This document shows, in pieces, positions 38,073 through 45,961 of a stretch of DNA of 64,000 bases; position 1 is the stretch's first letter, and each line of letters starts with the position of its first letter. Origin of the DNA: Paraburkholderia nodosa DSM 21604 (GTDB lineage: Bacteria; Pseudomonadota; Gammaproteobacteria; Burkholderiales; Burkholderiaceae); NCBI RefSeq assembly GCF_000519185.1, contig NZ_JAFA01000004.1, positions 162,110-226,109 on the forward strand, given 5' to 3'. The position numbers were made by a program, and so were the translations under genes. The notes under the pieces were generated by a model, which saw nothing but the letters and a program-made list of their open reading frames with translations, searched no databases and had not been told where the DNA came from.

Positions 38073-39239
38073 ATGAATTTCAACCTCAATGAAGACCAGC
38101 AGTCGATCGTCGCCGCAATCGAAAAGATCTGCGAGCGCTTCGACGACAGCTACTGGCTCGAACGCGACCGCGAAGGCGGCTTCCCGCACGACTTTCACCG
38201 CGCACTCGCCGATGCCGGCTGGCTTGGCATTGCGATGTCGCCGGACTACGGCGGCTCGGGGCTCGGCATGACCGAGGCGGCGCTGATGATGCGCACGATC
38301 AGCGCGTCCGGCGCGGGGCTTTCGGGCGCGTCGGCCGTGCATATGAACATCTTCGGACTCAATCCGGTGCAGGTGTTCGGCAGCGAAGCGCAGCAGCGGC
38401 GGTTTCTTCCGCCGCTCATCGAGGGCCGCGACAAAGCGTGTTTTGCTGTGACCGAGCCCGACGCCGGCCTCGACACGACGCACCTGAAAACGCAGGCCGT
38501 GCGCGACGGAGATCACTACGTGCTCACCGGCCGCAAGATCTGGATCTCGACGGCGCAGGTCGCGAACAAGATGCTCATCATCGCGCGCACGACGCCGCTG
38601 GACCAGGTGGCGAAGCCGACCGATGGTCTGAGCCTCTTCTATACCGACCTCGACCGTACGCGCGTCGAAGTCCGCGAGATCGAGAAGATGGGCCGCAAGG
38701 CCGTCGATTCGAACATGCTCTTCATCGACGGCCTGCGCGTGCCGGTGGACGACCGCATTGGGGAGGAGGGCAAGGGCTTCCACTATCTGCTGCATGGCCT
38801 GAATCCCGAGCGCATCCTGATCGCCTCGGAAGCGGTTGGGCTCGGCCAGGCGGCGTTGCGCCACGCAACGCAGTATGCGAAGGATCGTGTCGTGTTCGGA
38901 CGTCCCATCGGGCAGAACCAGGCCATCCAGCATCCGCTCGCGCAGGCGTGGATGGCGCTCGAGGCCGCGAACCTGATGGTGATGAAGGCCGCCACGCTGT
39001 ACGACGCAGGCGAGCCGTGCGGCGCCGAAGCCAACGCCGGAAAATACCTTGCGGCCGAAGCCGCGTTCCAGTCATGCCAGACGGCCATTGCAACGCTGGG
39101 CGGCATGGGTTACGCGAAGGAATACCACGTCGAACGCTATTTGCGGGAGTGTATGATTCCAAGGCTCGCGCCCGTCAGCCCGCAAATGATCATGTGCTTC
39201 ATCGCGGAAAAGGTGCTCGGGCTGCCGAAGTCTTACTGA
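38073..39239 (+). CDS. Acyl-CoA dehydrogenase
   Basis: A 388-residue FAD enzyme. FAD/substrate motifs: CFAVTEPDAGLDTT (~123-136), GRKIWISTA (~153-161) and RVVFGRPIGQNQAIQHPLA (~274-292). The usual C-terminal catalytic Glu (in an EGT-type motif) is absent (VSPQMIM there), but Glu246 in GLNPERILIASEA sits where isovaleryl- and long-chain acyl-CoA dehydrogenases keep their base, so the enzyme is probably active and of that type. It abstracts two hydrogens from an acyl-CoA, passing electrons to ETF. Third gene of the cassette. Confidence 0.9.
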   Translation: MNFNLNEDQQSIVAAIEKICERFDDSYWLERDREGGFPHDFHRALADAGWLGIAMSPDYGGSGLGMTEAALMMRTISASGAGLSGASAVHMNIFGLNPVQVFGSEAQQRRFLPPLIEGRDKACFAVTEPDAGLDTTHLKTQAVRDGDHYVLTGRKIWISTAQVANKMLIIARTTPLDQVAKPTDGLSLFYTDLDRTRVEVREIEKMGRKAVDSNMLFIDGLRVPVDDRIGEEGKGFHYLLHGLNPERILIASEAVGLGQAALRHATQYAKDRVVFGRPIGQNQAIQHPLAQAWMALEAANLMVMKAATLYDAGEPCGAEANAGKYLAAEAAFQSCQTAIATLGGMGYAKEYHVERYLRECMIPRLAPVSPQMIMCFIAEKVLGLPKSY

Positions 39240-39296
39240 ACAGTGCAAGGGGCATCGCGCCGCCTTGCGATCAAATGCCCGACCCACGCCCGACCC

Positions 39297-40049
39297 ATGG
39301 ACGTCAAACTCGTTGCCCGCACGCTCGACCTGTTCGAGCTCTTCGCCGCCGAACAGAGGCCGCTGGCCCTTGCCGAAATGGCGCGGCTTCTTGAGGTGCC
39401 GTCGTCGAGTTGCCTCGCGCTTGCCCGCACGCTCGTGAGCCGCGGCTATCTCTACGAAGTGCGCAAGCGGGGCGGCTACTATCCCACGCGGCGTCTGCAG
39501 TTGCTCGCCAACGCGATCAATGCCGTCGATCCGGTGGTGCAAATGCTGCATCCCCGGCTGGTCGAACTGCGCGACGCGACGGGAGAAACCATCGTGCTCG
39601 GCAAGATCCATGGCACGCAGGTCATCTATCTCGACGTGGTCGAATCGGAGAAGGCCGTGCGCTATGCATGCGCGCCCGGGTCACTGCGCCCGTTGCATGC
39701 GAACTCGATTGGCAAGGTGATTTGTGGCGAACTCGATGCGTCGACACGCGAAGCACTCTGCGCAAAGCTCCATTTCGAGCGATTCACGGCTGCCACGGTT
39801 GCCGACTGCGCCACGTTCATCGATCAGGTCAGTTCGGCGCACGAGCGAGGCTGGTACGCGAATATTGGCGAGAGTGCGCCCGAGCTTTCAGCGGTGGCTG
39901 TCGCTCTCGATTTCGGCGGCGACCTGTACGGACTCTCGATCGGCGGCCCGACCGAACGGATCCGCGAGCAACTGAGCGAGCACGTGGCAACGCTGACCAC
40001 GGCGAAGCAGCAGATCCTTTTGACCTGGCAAAAAAGCGAGGCGGACTGA
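39297..40049 (+). CDS. IclR family transcription regulator
   Basis: A 250-residue regulator. The winged helix (VARTLDLFELFAAEQRPLALAEMARLLEVPSSS, in two parts) covers residues 4-60; the IclR effector domain covers ~75-245 with a typical end (SIGGPTERI). It lies 57 bp after the acyl-CoA dehydrogenase on the same strand and probably controls the cassette, perhaps via the dyad at 35298-35313. Start at the ATG at 39297; a GTG 54 bases upstream is open but has no ribosome site. Confidence 0.9.
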   Translation: MDVKLVARTLDLFELFAAEQRPLALAEMARLLEVPSSSCLALARTLVSRGYLYEVRKRGGYYPTRRLQLLANAINAVDPVVQMLHPRLVELRDATGETIVLGKIHGTQVIYLDVVESEKAVRYACAPGSLRPLHANSIGKVICGELDASTREALCAKLHFERFTAATVADCATFIDQVSSAHERGWYANIGESAPELSAVAVALDFGGDLYGLSIGGPTERIREQLSEHVATLTTAKQQILLTWQKSEAD

Positions 40050-40102
40050 GCGGCAGCGTTGTGACGCTGACGCACGGATCCAGTACCCAGGGAACCTGCG
40101 CG

Positions 40103-40321
40103 CTAGCCGTGCGTGTCGACCCACGCCTTTGCCCAGGCGATTCCCGCGTCCTGCGCGTCCTCCTCCGAATCGAACAGATCCAGGACGCCGGAAGTGCAGA
40201 TGAGCTTGTTACCCTGGATGATGGTCCCGCCCCCCGCGTAGCGCTCTGGCGTCAGCAGTTCTGCCTGTTGCGCGATGGCGTGACCCCACAAGTCGTAGCC
40301 TTTGTATGTCTCTCGTTCCAT
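40103..40321 (-). CDS. Small hypothetical protein (72 aa)
   Basis: A short acidic protein (MERETYKGYDLWGHAIAQQ...) with one predicted beta-rich stretch (GGGTIIQGNKLICTSGVLDLF) and an acidic helix (DSEEDAQDAGIAWAKAWVD). Codon use is like that of neighbouring genes and an AGAAAG lies upstream, which supports it as a real gene. I do not recognise the family with certainty. Similar small single-domain proteins are common in Burkholderia. Convergent with the IclR gene. Confidence 0.55.
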   Translation of the reverse strand: MERETYKGYDLWGHAIAQQAELLTPERYAGGGTIIQGNKLICTSGVLDLFDSEEDAQDAGIAWAKAWVDTHG

Positions 40322-40559
40322 CTTTCTGGTGCCTGAAGAGGGGAGCCGTTGCCTGTCTCGCTCTCATCTTAACTTCTCTCATGGACGATGGCGTGCCGTC
40401 AGCCGCCGCGGCGGCAGCGTGCGCTTTTAAATTGCCGGCCCGGCAAGGCTTTCGTCCTGTCGGCGTTGTTTAAGCTCGATTTAAGTGACGCTACGTACTC
40501 TTCGAAAGAATCCTTGAGTGGACAACGACTCCAGGCACCCCGGACAGAAAGAGGTTGAG

Positions 40560-40736
40560 ATGGTGTACTTGATTACCGACCTGAAGATGGTCGAGAGCTA
40601 CGGCCGCATCAAGGCTGACAGCGGCAAGGATGCGCTGGAGGCGTTTGCGCTCAGCGAGGGCTTCCTCAACCTGATGGAGTTCGCTTCCGCCCAGCCCACG
40701 TTCGTCAACGACCTGATGGCTGTTCAACTGCAATAA
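40560..40736 (+). CDS. Small hypothetical protein (58 aa)
   Basis: MVYLITDLKMVESYGRIKAD... followed by a mostly helical acidic part. The ATG at 40560 is preceded by AGAGG at good distance. An upstream in-frame GTG (40518) would add 14 residues but has no ribosome site. No recognised domain. It is followed, after only 11 bases, by a second small gene with its own ribosome site, so the two are probably co-transcribed. Confidence 0.55.
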   Translation: MVYLITDLKMVESYGRIKADSGKDALEAFALSEGFLNLMEFASAQPTFVNDLMAVQLQ

Positions 40737-40747
40737 GGAATACTGAC

Positions 40748-40927
40748 GTGGCCATGACTTTGGGGCAGGCCCTGGTGCACGCTGAGCAGCTGGAAGTTTG
40801 CGGTGTGATTTCCAGAACGGCGCAGGCGCTCATCCGGCTGAAGCAGGAGTACCGCGACGTAGTCGGCGCGGAAAAATACGAGCAGATTATCGAGGAAGCG
40901 GGCCTGGCGCATCCGCGAGCGCAGTGA
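40748..40927 (+). CDS. Small hypothetical protein (59 aa), GTG start
   Basis: Translation from the GTG at 40748 gives an all-helical protein (TLGQALVHAEQLEVCGVIS, then RLKQEYRDVVGAEKYEQII). AAGGAA lies 7 bases before the GTG, better placed than for the ATG at 40754. It directly follows the 58-aa gene and is short enough to be missed by routine gene calling. Function unknown; size and co-transcription suggest a two-component small-protein unit, which is inference only. Confidence 0.5.
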   Translation: MAMTLGQALVHAEQLEVCGVISRTAQALIRLKQEYRDVVGAEKYEQIIEEAGLAHPRAQ

Positions 40928-40945
40928 CCCTGGCGCCGCCGGCCG

Positions 40946-41158
40946 CTACTTTTGCGACTCGAGCATGTCGATGTTGGCTTGCGCGGTCTCCTCGGGATGC
41001 TTCGAGCAGTAAGCGTCGAAGAGGGTCGAGCATAGTTGCGCGAGTGCCGCGAGATTCACAGCCTGGCCCGCATGTTCAACTTCCCCGGCGTTGAGTACGT
41101 CGTCAACGACGGGGGCGAGACGGCGCAGTCGCCGGAAAGTCTCCGCATCGATTTCCAT
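40946..41158 (-). CDS. Small hypothetical protein (70 aa)
   Basis: MEIDAETFRRLRRLAPVVDDVLNAGE... ends with an acidic helix (PEETAQANIDMLESQK). Helical throughout, with two Cys in LCSTLFDAYCSK. The ATG at 41158 has GAGAAG upstream on the minus strand. It is convergent with the 59-aa gene, only 18 bp apart. No family recognised. Confidence 0.5.
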   Translation of the reverse strand: MEIDAETFRRLRRLAPVVDDVLNAGEVEHAGQAVNLAALAQLCSTLFDAYCSKHPEETAQANIDMLESQK

Positions 41159-41507
41159 TGCACTTCTCGTGTTCAAGCGCCGGGGCGCACTCGACAAACC
41201 CTTACGGTAACACTTCACCGACGCGCGCGCAGAACGCGACTTCGGCAAGAACTCAATACCAAACTCCGATATTACCCTTTGTGGTGACGTTGATGCGTTG
41301 CACAATAAAGACGATTGCCAGTCAGATTCGGCCGCGATGTCACCATGTGGCTCTGGCGCAAGACCTCCAGATATGGCACCGATAACGGTGCAGAATCGAA
41401 TCCATGCATATTGCGTTGTCTATGGTGCGATGCACAGAAACAATGGCTTTTCAGCAATCGACAAAGGGAATACCCTTAGATAATTCCCCTATCGGAGGCT
41501 TGTGGTT
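41159..41507. other. 349-bp intergenic region before the Uma2 gene
   Basis: No gene supported. It contains TTGATGC-GTT-GCACAA (41290-41305), which resembles the TGC-N3-GCA dyad upstream of the PHB-depolymerase gene, and GGGAAT (41466-41471) paired with ATTCCC (41483-41488) right before the GGAGG ribosome site of the next gene, a possible operator or translation-control hairpin. Confidence 0.4.
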
Positions 41508-42044
41508 GTGTCGACTCTTCTCGAGCAGGACGGGCTGGTAGCGACCTGGCGTCGGATGCACCCCAGCGCTGATTCCGGGGCGTGGGAATGCTGTGAACTC
41601 GATGGCCGCGGTGAAGCGGTGCCGCATCCTCAACCCTCGGCACGGCGCCAGATTGTTCTCACCGACGTGTACTGCCAGATCGCCGAGCAGATTGGTCACG
41701 TGGCCGCAATGTCGGTTGCCGTAGCGACACCGTCATTTGGCATCCGCGTACCTGACGTCGTCTGGATGCCGCCTGAAAAGTGGGAAGGGTTTGACCGGGA
41801 CGATCCCGTTCCGTTTGTGCCGGATTTGTGCGTCGAGGTGCTCCTTGACCGCAAGTTTGCGCATGACATCGGCGCGCGGGTCAGGGCGTACCTGGAGGGC
41901 GGCGCCCAGGAGGTCATTGTTGTCGGCCAGCGCGGAGAGCTGCAATTCTGTGGCGCCAATGGACTGCGGCAAACTTCGCAGTTCGGCATAACGCTCGCAC
42001 TCGAGCGCATGTACTTCGAAGCGTTCGCCCCGTCTTCGCACTGA
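41508..42044 (+). CDS. Uma2 family (DUF820) putative nuclease-fold protein
   Basis: A 178-residue protein with the Uma2 restriction-endonuclease-like fold: the Asp in RVPDVVWMP, the Glu in PDLCVEVLL, then the helix RVRAYLEGGAQEVIVV. The usual Lys of the KxxxY helix is Arg here and the final Asp after the last strand is Gly, so activity is uncertain. The family is abundant in cyanobacteria and scattered elsewhere; its role is unknown. The GTG at 41508 lies 9 bases after GGAGG; a GTG at 41502 is too close. Isolated gene, likely horizontally acquired. Confidence 0.78.
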   Translation: MSTLLEQDGLVATWRRMHPSADSGAWECCELDGRGEAVPHPQPSARRQIVLTDVYCQIAEQIGHVAAMSVAVATPSFGIRVPDVVWMPPEKWEGFDRDDPVPFVPDLCVEVLLDRKFAHDIGARVRAYLEGGAQEVIVVGQRGELQFCGANGLRQTSQFGITLALERMYFEAFAPSSH

Positions 42045-42093
42045 TCCAAAGGCGAGCGCCAGTCGACGCTCACAACTCCACCAGCAGTACTGA

Positions 42094-43386
42094 CTAGTCC
42101 AGCGCGAAATCCGCCGGGGCCTCCGGCTCCCTGGCGTAGCGGAACACGTTCAAATCATCGTGCTCGATAGCGGGCTTTCTGCCTGAAATCAGGTCGGCGA
42201 GAAGCTGCGCCGAACCGCACGACATGGTCCACCCAAGCGTGCCATGGCCCGTGTTCAGGAAAAGGTTGGGCACGGCGGTGCGGCCGACAATGGGCGTGCC
42301 GTCCGGCGTCATCGGCCGCAGCCCGGTCCAGAACGTCGCCTTCGATGTATCGCCGCCGCCCGGGAACAGATCGTTCACGCACATTTCGAGTGTCTCGCGC
42401 CGAGCCTCGCGCAGGCGCTTGTCGAACCCGACGATTTCAGCCATGCCGCCCACGCGGATTCGTTTATCGAAACGCGTGATGGCGATCTTGTAGGTCTCGT
42501 CGAGGACAGTCGAAACCGGCGCGCGTGCCTCGTCCACGATAGGCGCCGTGATGGAATATCCCTTGAGCGGGTAGACCGGAATCTTGATGAGGCCGGACAG
42601 GAAACTCGTCGAATAGGCGCCAAACGCGACAACGAACGCGTCTGCATGGATGAGCCTGGTTCCGTGACGGACGCCAACGACCTTGCAGTCTTCGACGACG
42701 AGCGTATCGACGGTCGTGTCGTAGCGGAACGTCACACCGGCCTCCTCGGCGAGAGCGGCAAGCCGGGTCGTGAACAGCTGGCAGTCGCCTGTCTCGTCGC
42801 CGGGCAAGCGAAGACCGCCGGTCAGTTTATGCGATGCCGCGGCGAGGGCCGGCTCGGCCCGCGAGAGTTCGCCTGCAGTGAGCAACTCGTAGGGAACGTT
42901 CGCCTCTTTCAGGACAGCGATGTCCTTTGCCGCGCCGTCGAATTGCTGCTGCGTCCGGAATACCTGCAGCGTGCCGCCGGTTCGTCCTTCGTACTGGATG
43001 CCCGTTTCCGCGCGCAGCGCCATCAGGCAATCGCGGCTGTACTGCGCGAGCCGCACCATCCGGTTCTTGTTGATGGCGTAGCGCTCCGCCGTGCAGTTCT
43101 GCAGCATCTGCCACATCCACTGAAGCTGGAACTGCTTGTCCGCGTCATCCGGGCGGATGGCGAGTGGGGCGTGCTTCTGGAACATCCACTTAACGGCTTT
43201 GAGCGGAACGCCGGGTGCCGCCCACGGCGCCGCGTATCCCGGAGAAATTTGCCCGGCGTTTGCGAAGCTTGTTTCAAGCGCAGGACCGTGCTCGCGGTCG
43301 ATGACAGTGACTTCATGGCCGGCGCGCGCCAGATAGAACGCGCTCGTCACGCCGACGACCCCACTACCCAATACCAGAACTCGCAT
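42094..43386 (-). CDS. dadA: D-amino acid dehydrogenase
   Basis: A 430-residue membrane-associated flavoprotein that oxidises D-amino acids (D-alanine first) to 2-oxo acids and ammonia and passes electrons to quinones. N-terminal FAD motif [19 protein letters not shown]; then [22 protein letters not shown], strongly typical of DadA; C-terminal FAD closure [22 protein letters not shown] (in two parts). No alanine racemase (dadX) is next to it. Divergent from the Old Yellow Enzyme gene. Several bacteria keep more than one DadA. Confidence 0.92.
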   Translation of the reverse strand: MRVLVLGSGVVGVTSAFYLARAGHEVTVIDREHGPALETSFANAGQISPGYAAPWAAPGVPLKAVKWMFQKHAPLAIRPDDADKQFQLQWMWQMLQNCTAERYAINKNRMVRLAQYSRDCLMALRAETGIQYEGRTGGTLQVFRTQQQFDGAAKDIAVLKEANVPYELLTAGELSRAEPALAAASHKLTGGLRLPGDETGDCQLFTTRLAALAEEAGVTFRYDTTVDTLVVEDCKVVGVRHGTRLIHADAFVVAFGAYSTSFLSGLIKIPVYPLKGYSITAPIVDEARAPVSTVLDETYKIAITRFDKRIRVGGMAEIVGFDKRLREARRETLEMCVNDLFPGGGDTSKATFWTGLRPMTPDGTPIVGRTAVPNLFLNTGHGTLGWTMSCGSAQLLADLISGRKPAIEHDDLNVFRYAREPEAPADFALD

Positions 43387-43777
43387 ATCCGTCGTCTCCC
43401 CAGGAGGCCGCCAATACCTGATAAACGCTGCCCGTATTCGATTTGGCAGTCGATGGATGAATGCTAGCGACATGCGAGCAGTTTTCAATAATGTTTAGTT
43501 GGTCCTTTCTGGTTGAAATAGCCATGCCGACTGGAGAGGGCGCGGAAGTTTCCAAACCACACGACTCGGTCGATTCCCGCAAACGCCTTCACGGCTGAGG
43601 AATTGTTTGCGAAATACGCGAACAGTATTGGAAGGAATCGGGACAAATTAATCGATGTGTGCATATACACTCTATCCCATCGATGTCGCGGTGAACGAAG
43701 CAAGCTCTGCGGCTTCGCCACTGTCACGTCGGACAACCAGTAATCGACGCGCCTTCTCATCTTTCTTCGGGTAAATC
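43387..43777. other. 391-bp divergent promoter region, dadA / Old Yellow Enzyme
   Basis: No gene supported. An inverted repeat ATCGATG (43651-43657) with CATCGAT (43678-43684) encloses a GTGTGCATATACAC-like core about 95-125 bp before the Old Yellow Enzyme start, a plausible operator for one or both genes. Confidence 0.4.
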
Positions 43778-44890
43778 ATGTCCAAGCTTTTTTCTGAAGT
43801 CAAAGTCGGCCCTTACACGTTCTCGCACCGGGTCGTTCTTGCACCACTCACCCGTATGCGCGCCGAAAGCGGGGCGATTCCCGGCCCGCTCATGGCGGAG
43901 TATTACGCGCAACGCGCTTCGGCCGGCGGCTTCCTGATCGGCGAGGCCACCATCGCTGCGCCGGACGGCAACGGCTATCTTGGTGCGCCTGGCCTGTATG
44001 ACGATAGTCAGATTGCTGGCTGGAAGCGCGTGACCGATGCCGTCCACGCGAAAGGCGCGAAGATTTTCCTGCAGCTGTATCACGCTGGACGCCAGTCGAA
44101 CTCGGAGCTGCAACCCGACGGCGGCCGGCCCGTGGGTCCCTCGGAAGTGCCTCACGGGGGCGTCGCATATACGGACGCCGGCTGGGTTCCAAATACGCCG
44201 AATCGCGCCCTGGAGACACATGAAATTGCGAGCATCGTCGAAAGTTTTCGCGCTGCGGCGGCACGCGGCGTCGTGGCAGGCTTCGACGGCGTGGAACTGC
44301 ATGCCGCAAACGGCTATCTGTTCGACCAGTTCCTGCAGGACGGCAGCAACAAGCGGACGGACATCTATGGCGGTTCGTTCGAAAACCGCGCCCGCCTGTT
44401 GATGGACGCCACACGTGCTGTGATTTCCGTGTGGGGAAGCGACAAGGTTGCCGTGCGCCTTGGACCGAGCGGGTCGTGGGGCGATATGTCGGATAGCGAT
44501 CCTGTCGGCCTGTTCACGTATGTTGCGCGAGAACTCGCGAAGCTGAATCTCGCGTATTTGCACCTCATCGAGCCCCGCATTCTCGGCAATGTCGAAGACG
44601 AGGGCGCCGATCCGAATCCGGTTGCTGCGCAGCTCATTCGCAAGCACTATGCAGGCACCATCATCGCGGCCGGCGGTTTCGATGGTGATAAGGCCGAGGC
44701 TATCCTGCAGGCCGGCGATGCCGATCTGGTCGCATTCGGTCGCCACTTCATCGCGAACCCCGACCTTCCGGAGCGGCTGCGTCGCAAGCTGTCGCTCAAT
44801 CCGTACGACCGCCCGACGTTCTTTGGCGGCACACACATCGGCTATACGGACTACCCGTTCTATCGGTACGAAGCGCAAGTGCTAGCCTGA
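43778..44890 (+). CDS. Alkene reductase, Old Yellow Enzyme family (NemA-like)
   Basis: A 370-residue FMN barrel enzyme. FMN and substrate residues are recognisable: APLTRMRA (Thr near 25), QLYHAGRQS (~100), the active-site pair HxxN in GVELHAANGYLFDQFLQ (~180-196), and GGFDGDKAE near 303. It reduces activated C=C bonds, nitrate esters or nitroaromatics with NAD(P)H. The closest class is the bacterial NemA/xenobiotic reductase type. A hairpin follows the gene. A TetR-type repressor usual beside nemA is not present here. Confidence 0.92.
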   Translation: MSKLFSEVKVGPYTFSHRVVLAPLTRMRAESGAIPGPLMAEYYAQRASAGGFLIGEATIAAPDGNGYLGAPGLYDDSQIAGWKRVTDAVHAKGAKIFLQLYHAGRQSNSELQPDGGRPVGPSEVPHGGVAYTDAGWVPNTPNRALETHEIASIVESFRAAAARGVVAGFDGVELHAANGYLFDQFLQDGSNKRTDIYGGSFENRARLLMDATRAVISVWGSDKVAVRLGPSGSWGDMSDSDPVGLFTYVARELAKLNLAYLHLIEPRILGNVEDEGADPNPVAAQLIRKHYAGTIIAAGGFDGDKAEAILQAGDADLVAFGRHFIANPDLPERLRRKLSLNPYDRPTFFGGTHIGYTDYPFYRYEAQVLA

Positions 44891-44901
44891 ACAGCGAGGC
44901 C

Positions 44902-44940
44902 GCCCAATTGCGCGAACTCGGCGCGATATTGGGCTCGTTT
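44902..44940 (+). terminator. Hairpin after the Old Yellow Enzyme gene
   Basis: GCCCAAT (44902-44908) pairs with ATTGGGC (44928-44934), extended inside by CGCG/CGCG; TCGTTT follows. Weak T tract. Confidence 0.45.
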
Positions 44941-45117
44941 CGGGCAATTGCTTCGTCCCGTCTACGTCTACACTGTCTTTCATGGAGCGAGACGTTGGCT
45001 CCATCCCAGGATTCCCCTCCTGCGGTCGAGTTGGACCATACCGTGTACCCGTTGCAGAACAGCAGTCCAGCAGCAGTAGTCGTAGGTGGCAGAGTTGATC
45101 GGTTAATGTCGAAGCAG

Positions 45118-45246
45118 CACGCTGTTGAATCAATGAGGAGTGCAGGGCAACTCGTAGTTGAAGTGCAGGGCAGCATGCAGTTGAAGAGCAGGGCATCACG
45201 CAGTTGAATCACGCAGTTGAAGTGCGGAGCAACACGCAGTTGAAGT
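45118..45246 (+). repeat. Imperfect tandem repeat, 23-bp unit
   Basis: Units begin CACGCAGTTGAAGTGCAGGG or close to it. Full units: 45151-45173, 45174-45196 and 45210-45232. A long variant is at 45118-45150 (insertion of ~10 bp), a short 13-bp unit at 45197-45209, and a last partial one from 45233. Core GCAGTTGAA is in all but the first two, which read GCTGTTGAA and GTAGTTGAA. No spacers, so it is not a CRISPR array. Confidence 0.8.
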
Positions 45247-45451
45247 ACCGCGTCATCCAGGCATTATGCGATTGCAAGTCCAGGCCGCTTACATCGGAAC
45301 GGGTGTAGGCGGCCGCCGTTCGTCTGCCGGGGTGTCGTGTATCGGTATCGGGTGCGTGTTCCCGGCCAAGCATTGATTCGCTCCGCCATTAGCGCTACCT
45401 TTACGTTTGTCCTGTTCGTCGAGTGCTGGTCAACGAGGGGAGAATCGTTTC

Positions 45452-45922
45452 GTGAAGAGAGCGTGGGTTTTCCCTTGCGTCGTCGCCTTGAGCGCGATCC
45501 TTGGCGGTTGCGGCAAGGAGAGTTCGCGAAACGTCACCGAGGCGTCGGGCGCATCCGCGAGCCAGGCGCCGGGTCAGCCAGCGCAGGGCGCAAGCGGCAC
45601 ACCTGCCGCATCAGGCGCGCAGGTTGCGGGCGCGCTGGGTACCGTCACCATGAAGCAGTTGCCGGGAGAAGCGGCCGAGACTCTGCGGTTGATCAAAGCG
45701 GGCGGCCCCTTTCCTTATGCGGACGACGGCGTCTTGTTCCGTAACACCGCGCAATTGCTGCCGAAGCATCCGCGCGGCTACTACCACACATACACGGTTC
45801 GCACCCCGGGCATGACGGATCGTGGGCAGCGCCGGGTCGTATGTGGTGGACCGCGCAAGCAGACCGGCGACTGCTACTACACCGACGACTACTACGTCAG
45901 TTTCAAGCGCATTGCCGAGTAA
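45452..45922 (+). CDS. Lipoprotein with RNase Sa/barnase-type (N1/T1) fold, catalytic residues missing
   Basis: A 156-residue protein. The N-terminus (KRAWVFPCVVALSAILGGC) is a lipoprotein signal with lipid-bearing Cys about residue 20. A Ser/Ala/Gln linker follows, then an RNase Sa-like domain (~69-156): GPFPYADDGVLFRNTAQLLP and GYYHTYTVRTPG align well with that enzyme. The general base Glu54 of RNase Sa is Thr here and the general acid His85 is Tyr (DDYYVSF), though the phosphate-binding Arg residues remain. So it may bind RNA or another partner rather than cut it. GTG start after GAGGGGAG. No barstar-like inhibitor gene is nearby. Confidence 0.75.
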   Translation: MKRAWVFPCVVALSAILGGCGKESSRNVTEASGASASQAPGQPAQGASGTPAASGAQVAGALGTVTMKQLPGEAAETLRLIKAGGPFPYADDGVLFRNTAQLLPKHPRGYYHTYTVRTPGMTDRGQRRVVCGGPRKQTGDCYYTDDYYVSFKRIAE

Positions 45923-45940
45923 AGGCCAGATCGTCGTCGT

Positions 45941-45960
45941 GCCTGAGCGCACGCTCAGGC
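45941..45960. terminator. Hairpin between the RNase-like gene and the convergent LysR gene
   Basis: GCCTGAGCG (45941-45949) and CGCTCAGGC (45952-45960) form a perfect 9-bp inverted repeat in the 39-bp gap between two convergent genes. No T tract. Confidence 0.55.
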
Positions 45961-45961
45961 G

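Larger units (their letters stand above)
44891..45451. other. 561-bp intergenic region with tandem repeats
   Basis: Contains no gene that I can support. It holds the terminator-like hairpin, an AT-moderate stretch rich in CAG triplets (45,055-45,090), and the 23-bp tandem repeats listed separately. The final ~190 bp presumably carry the promoter of the RNase-like lipoprotein gene. Confidence 0.6.

Noticed and set aside
42094-43386. dadA as part of a dad operon with racemase and regulator
   Set aside because: Neighbours are an Uma2 gene and a divergent Old Yellow Enzyme gene; no dadX or Lrp-type gene is present.
45118-45246. CRISPR array
   Set aside because: Units are contiguous and imperfect, without unique spacers, and no cas gene is present.
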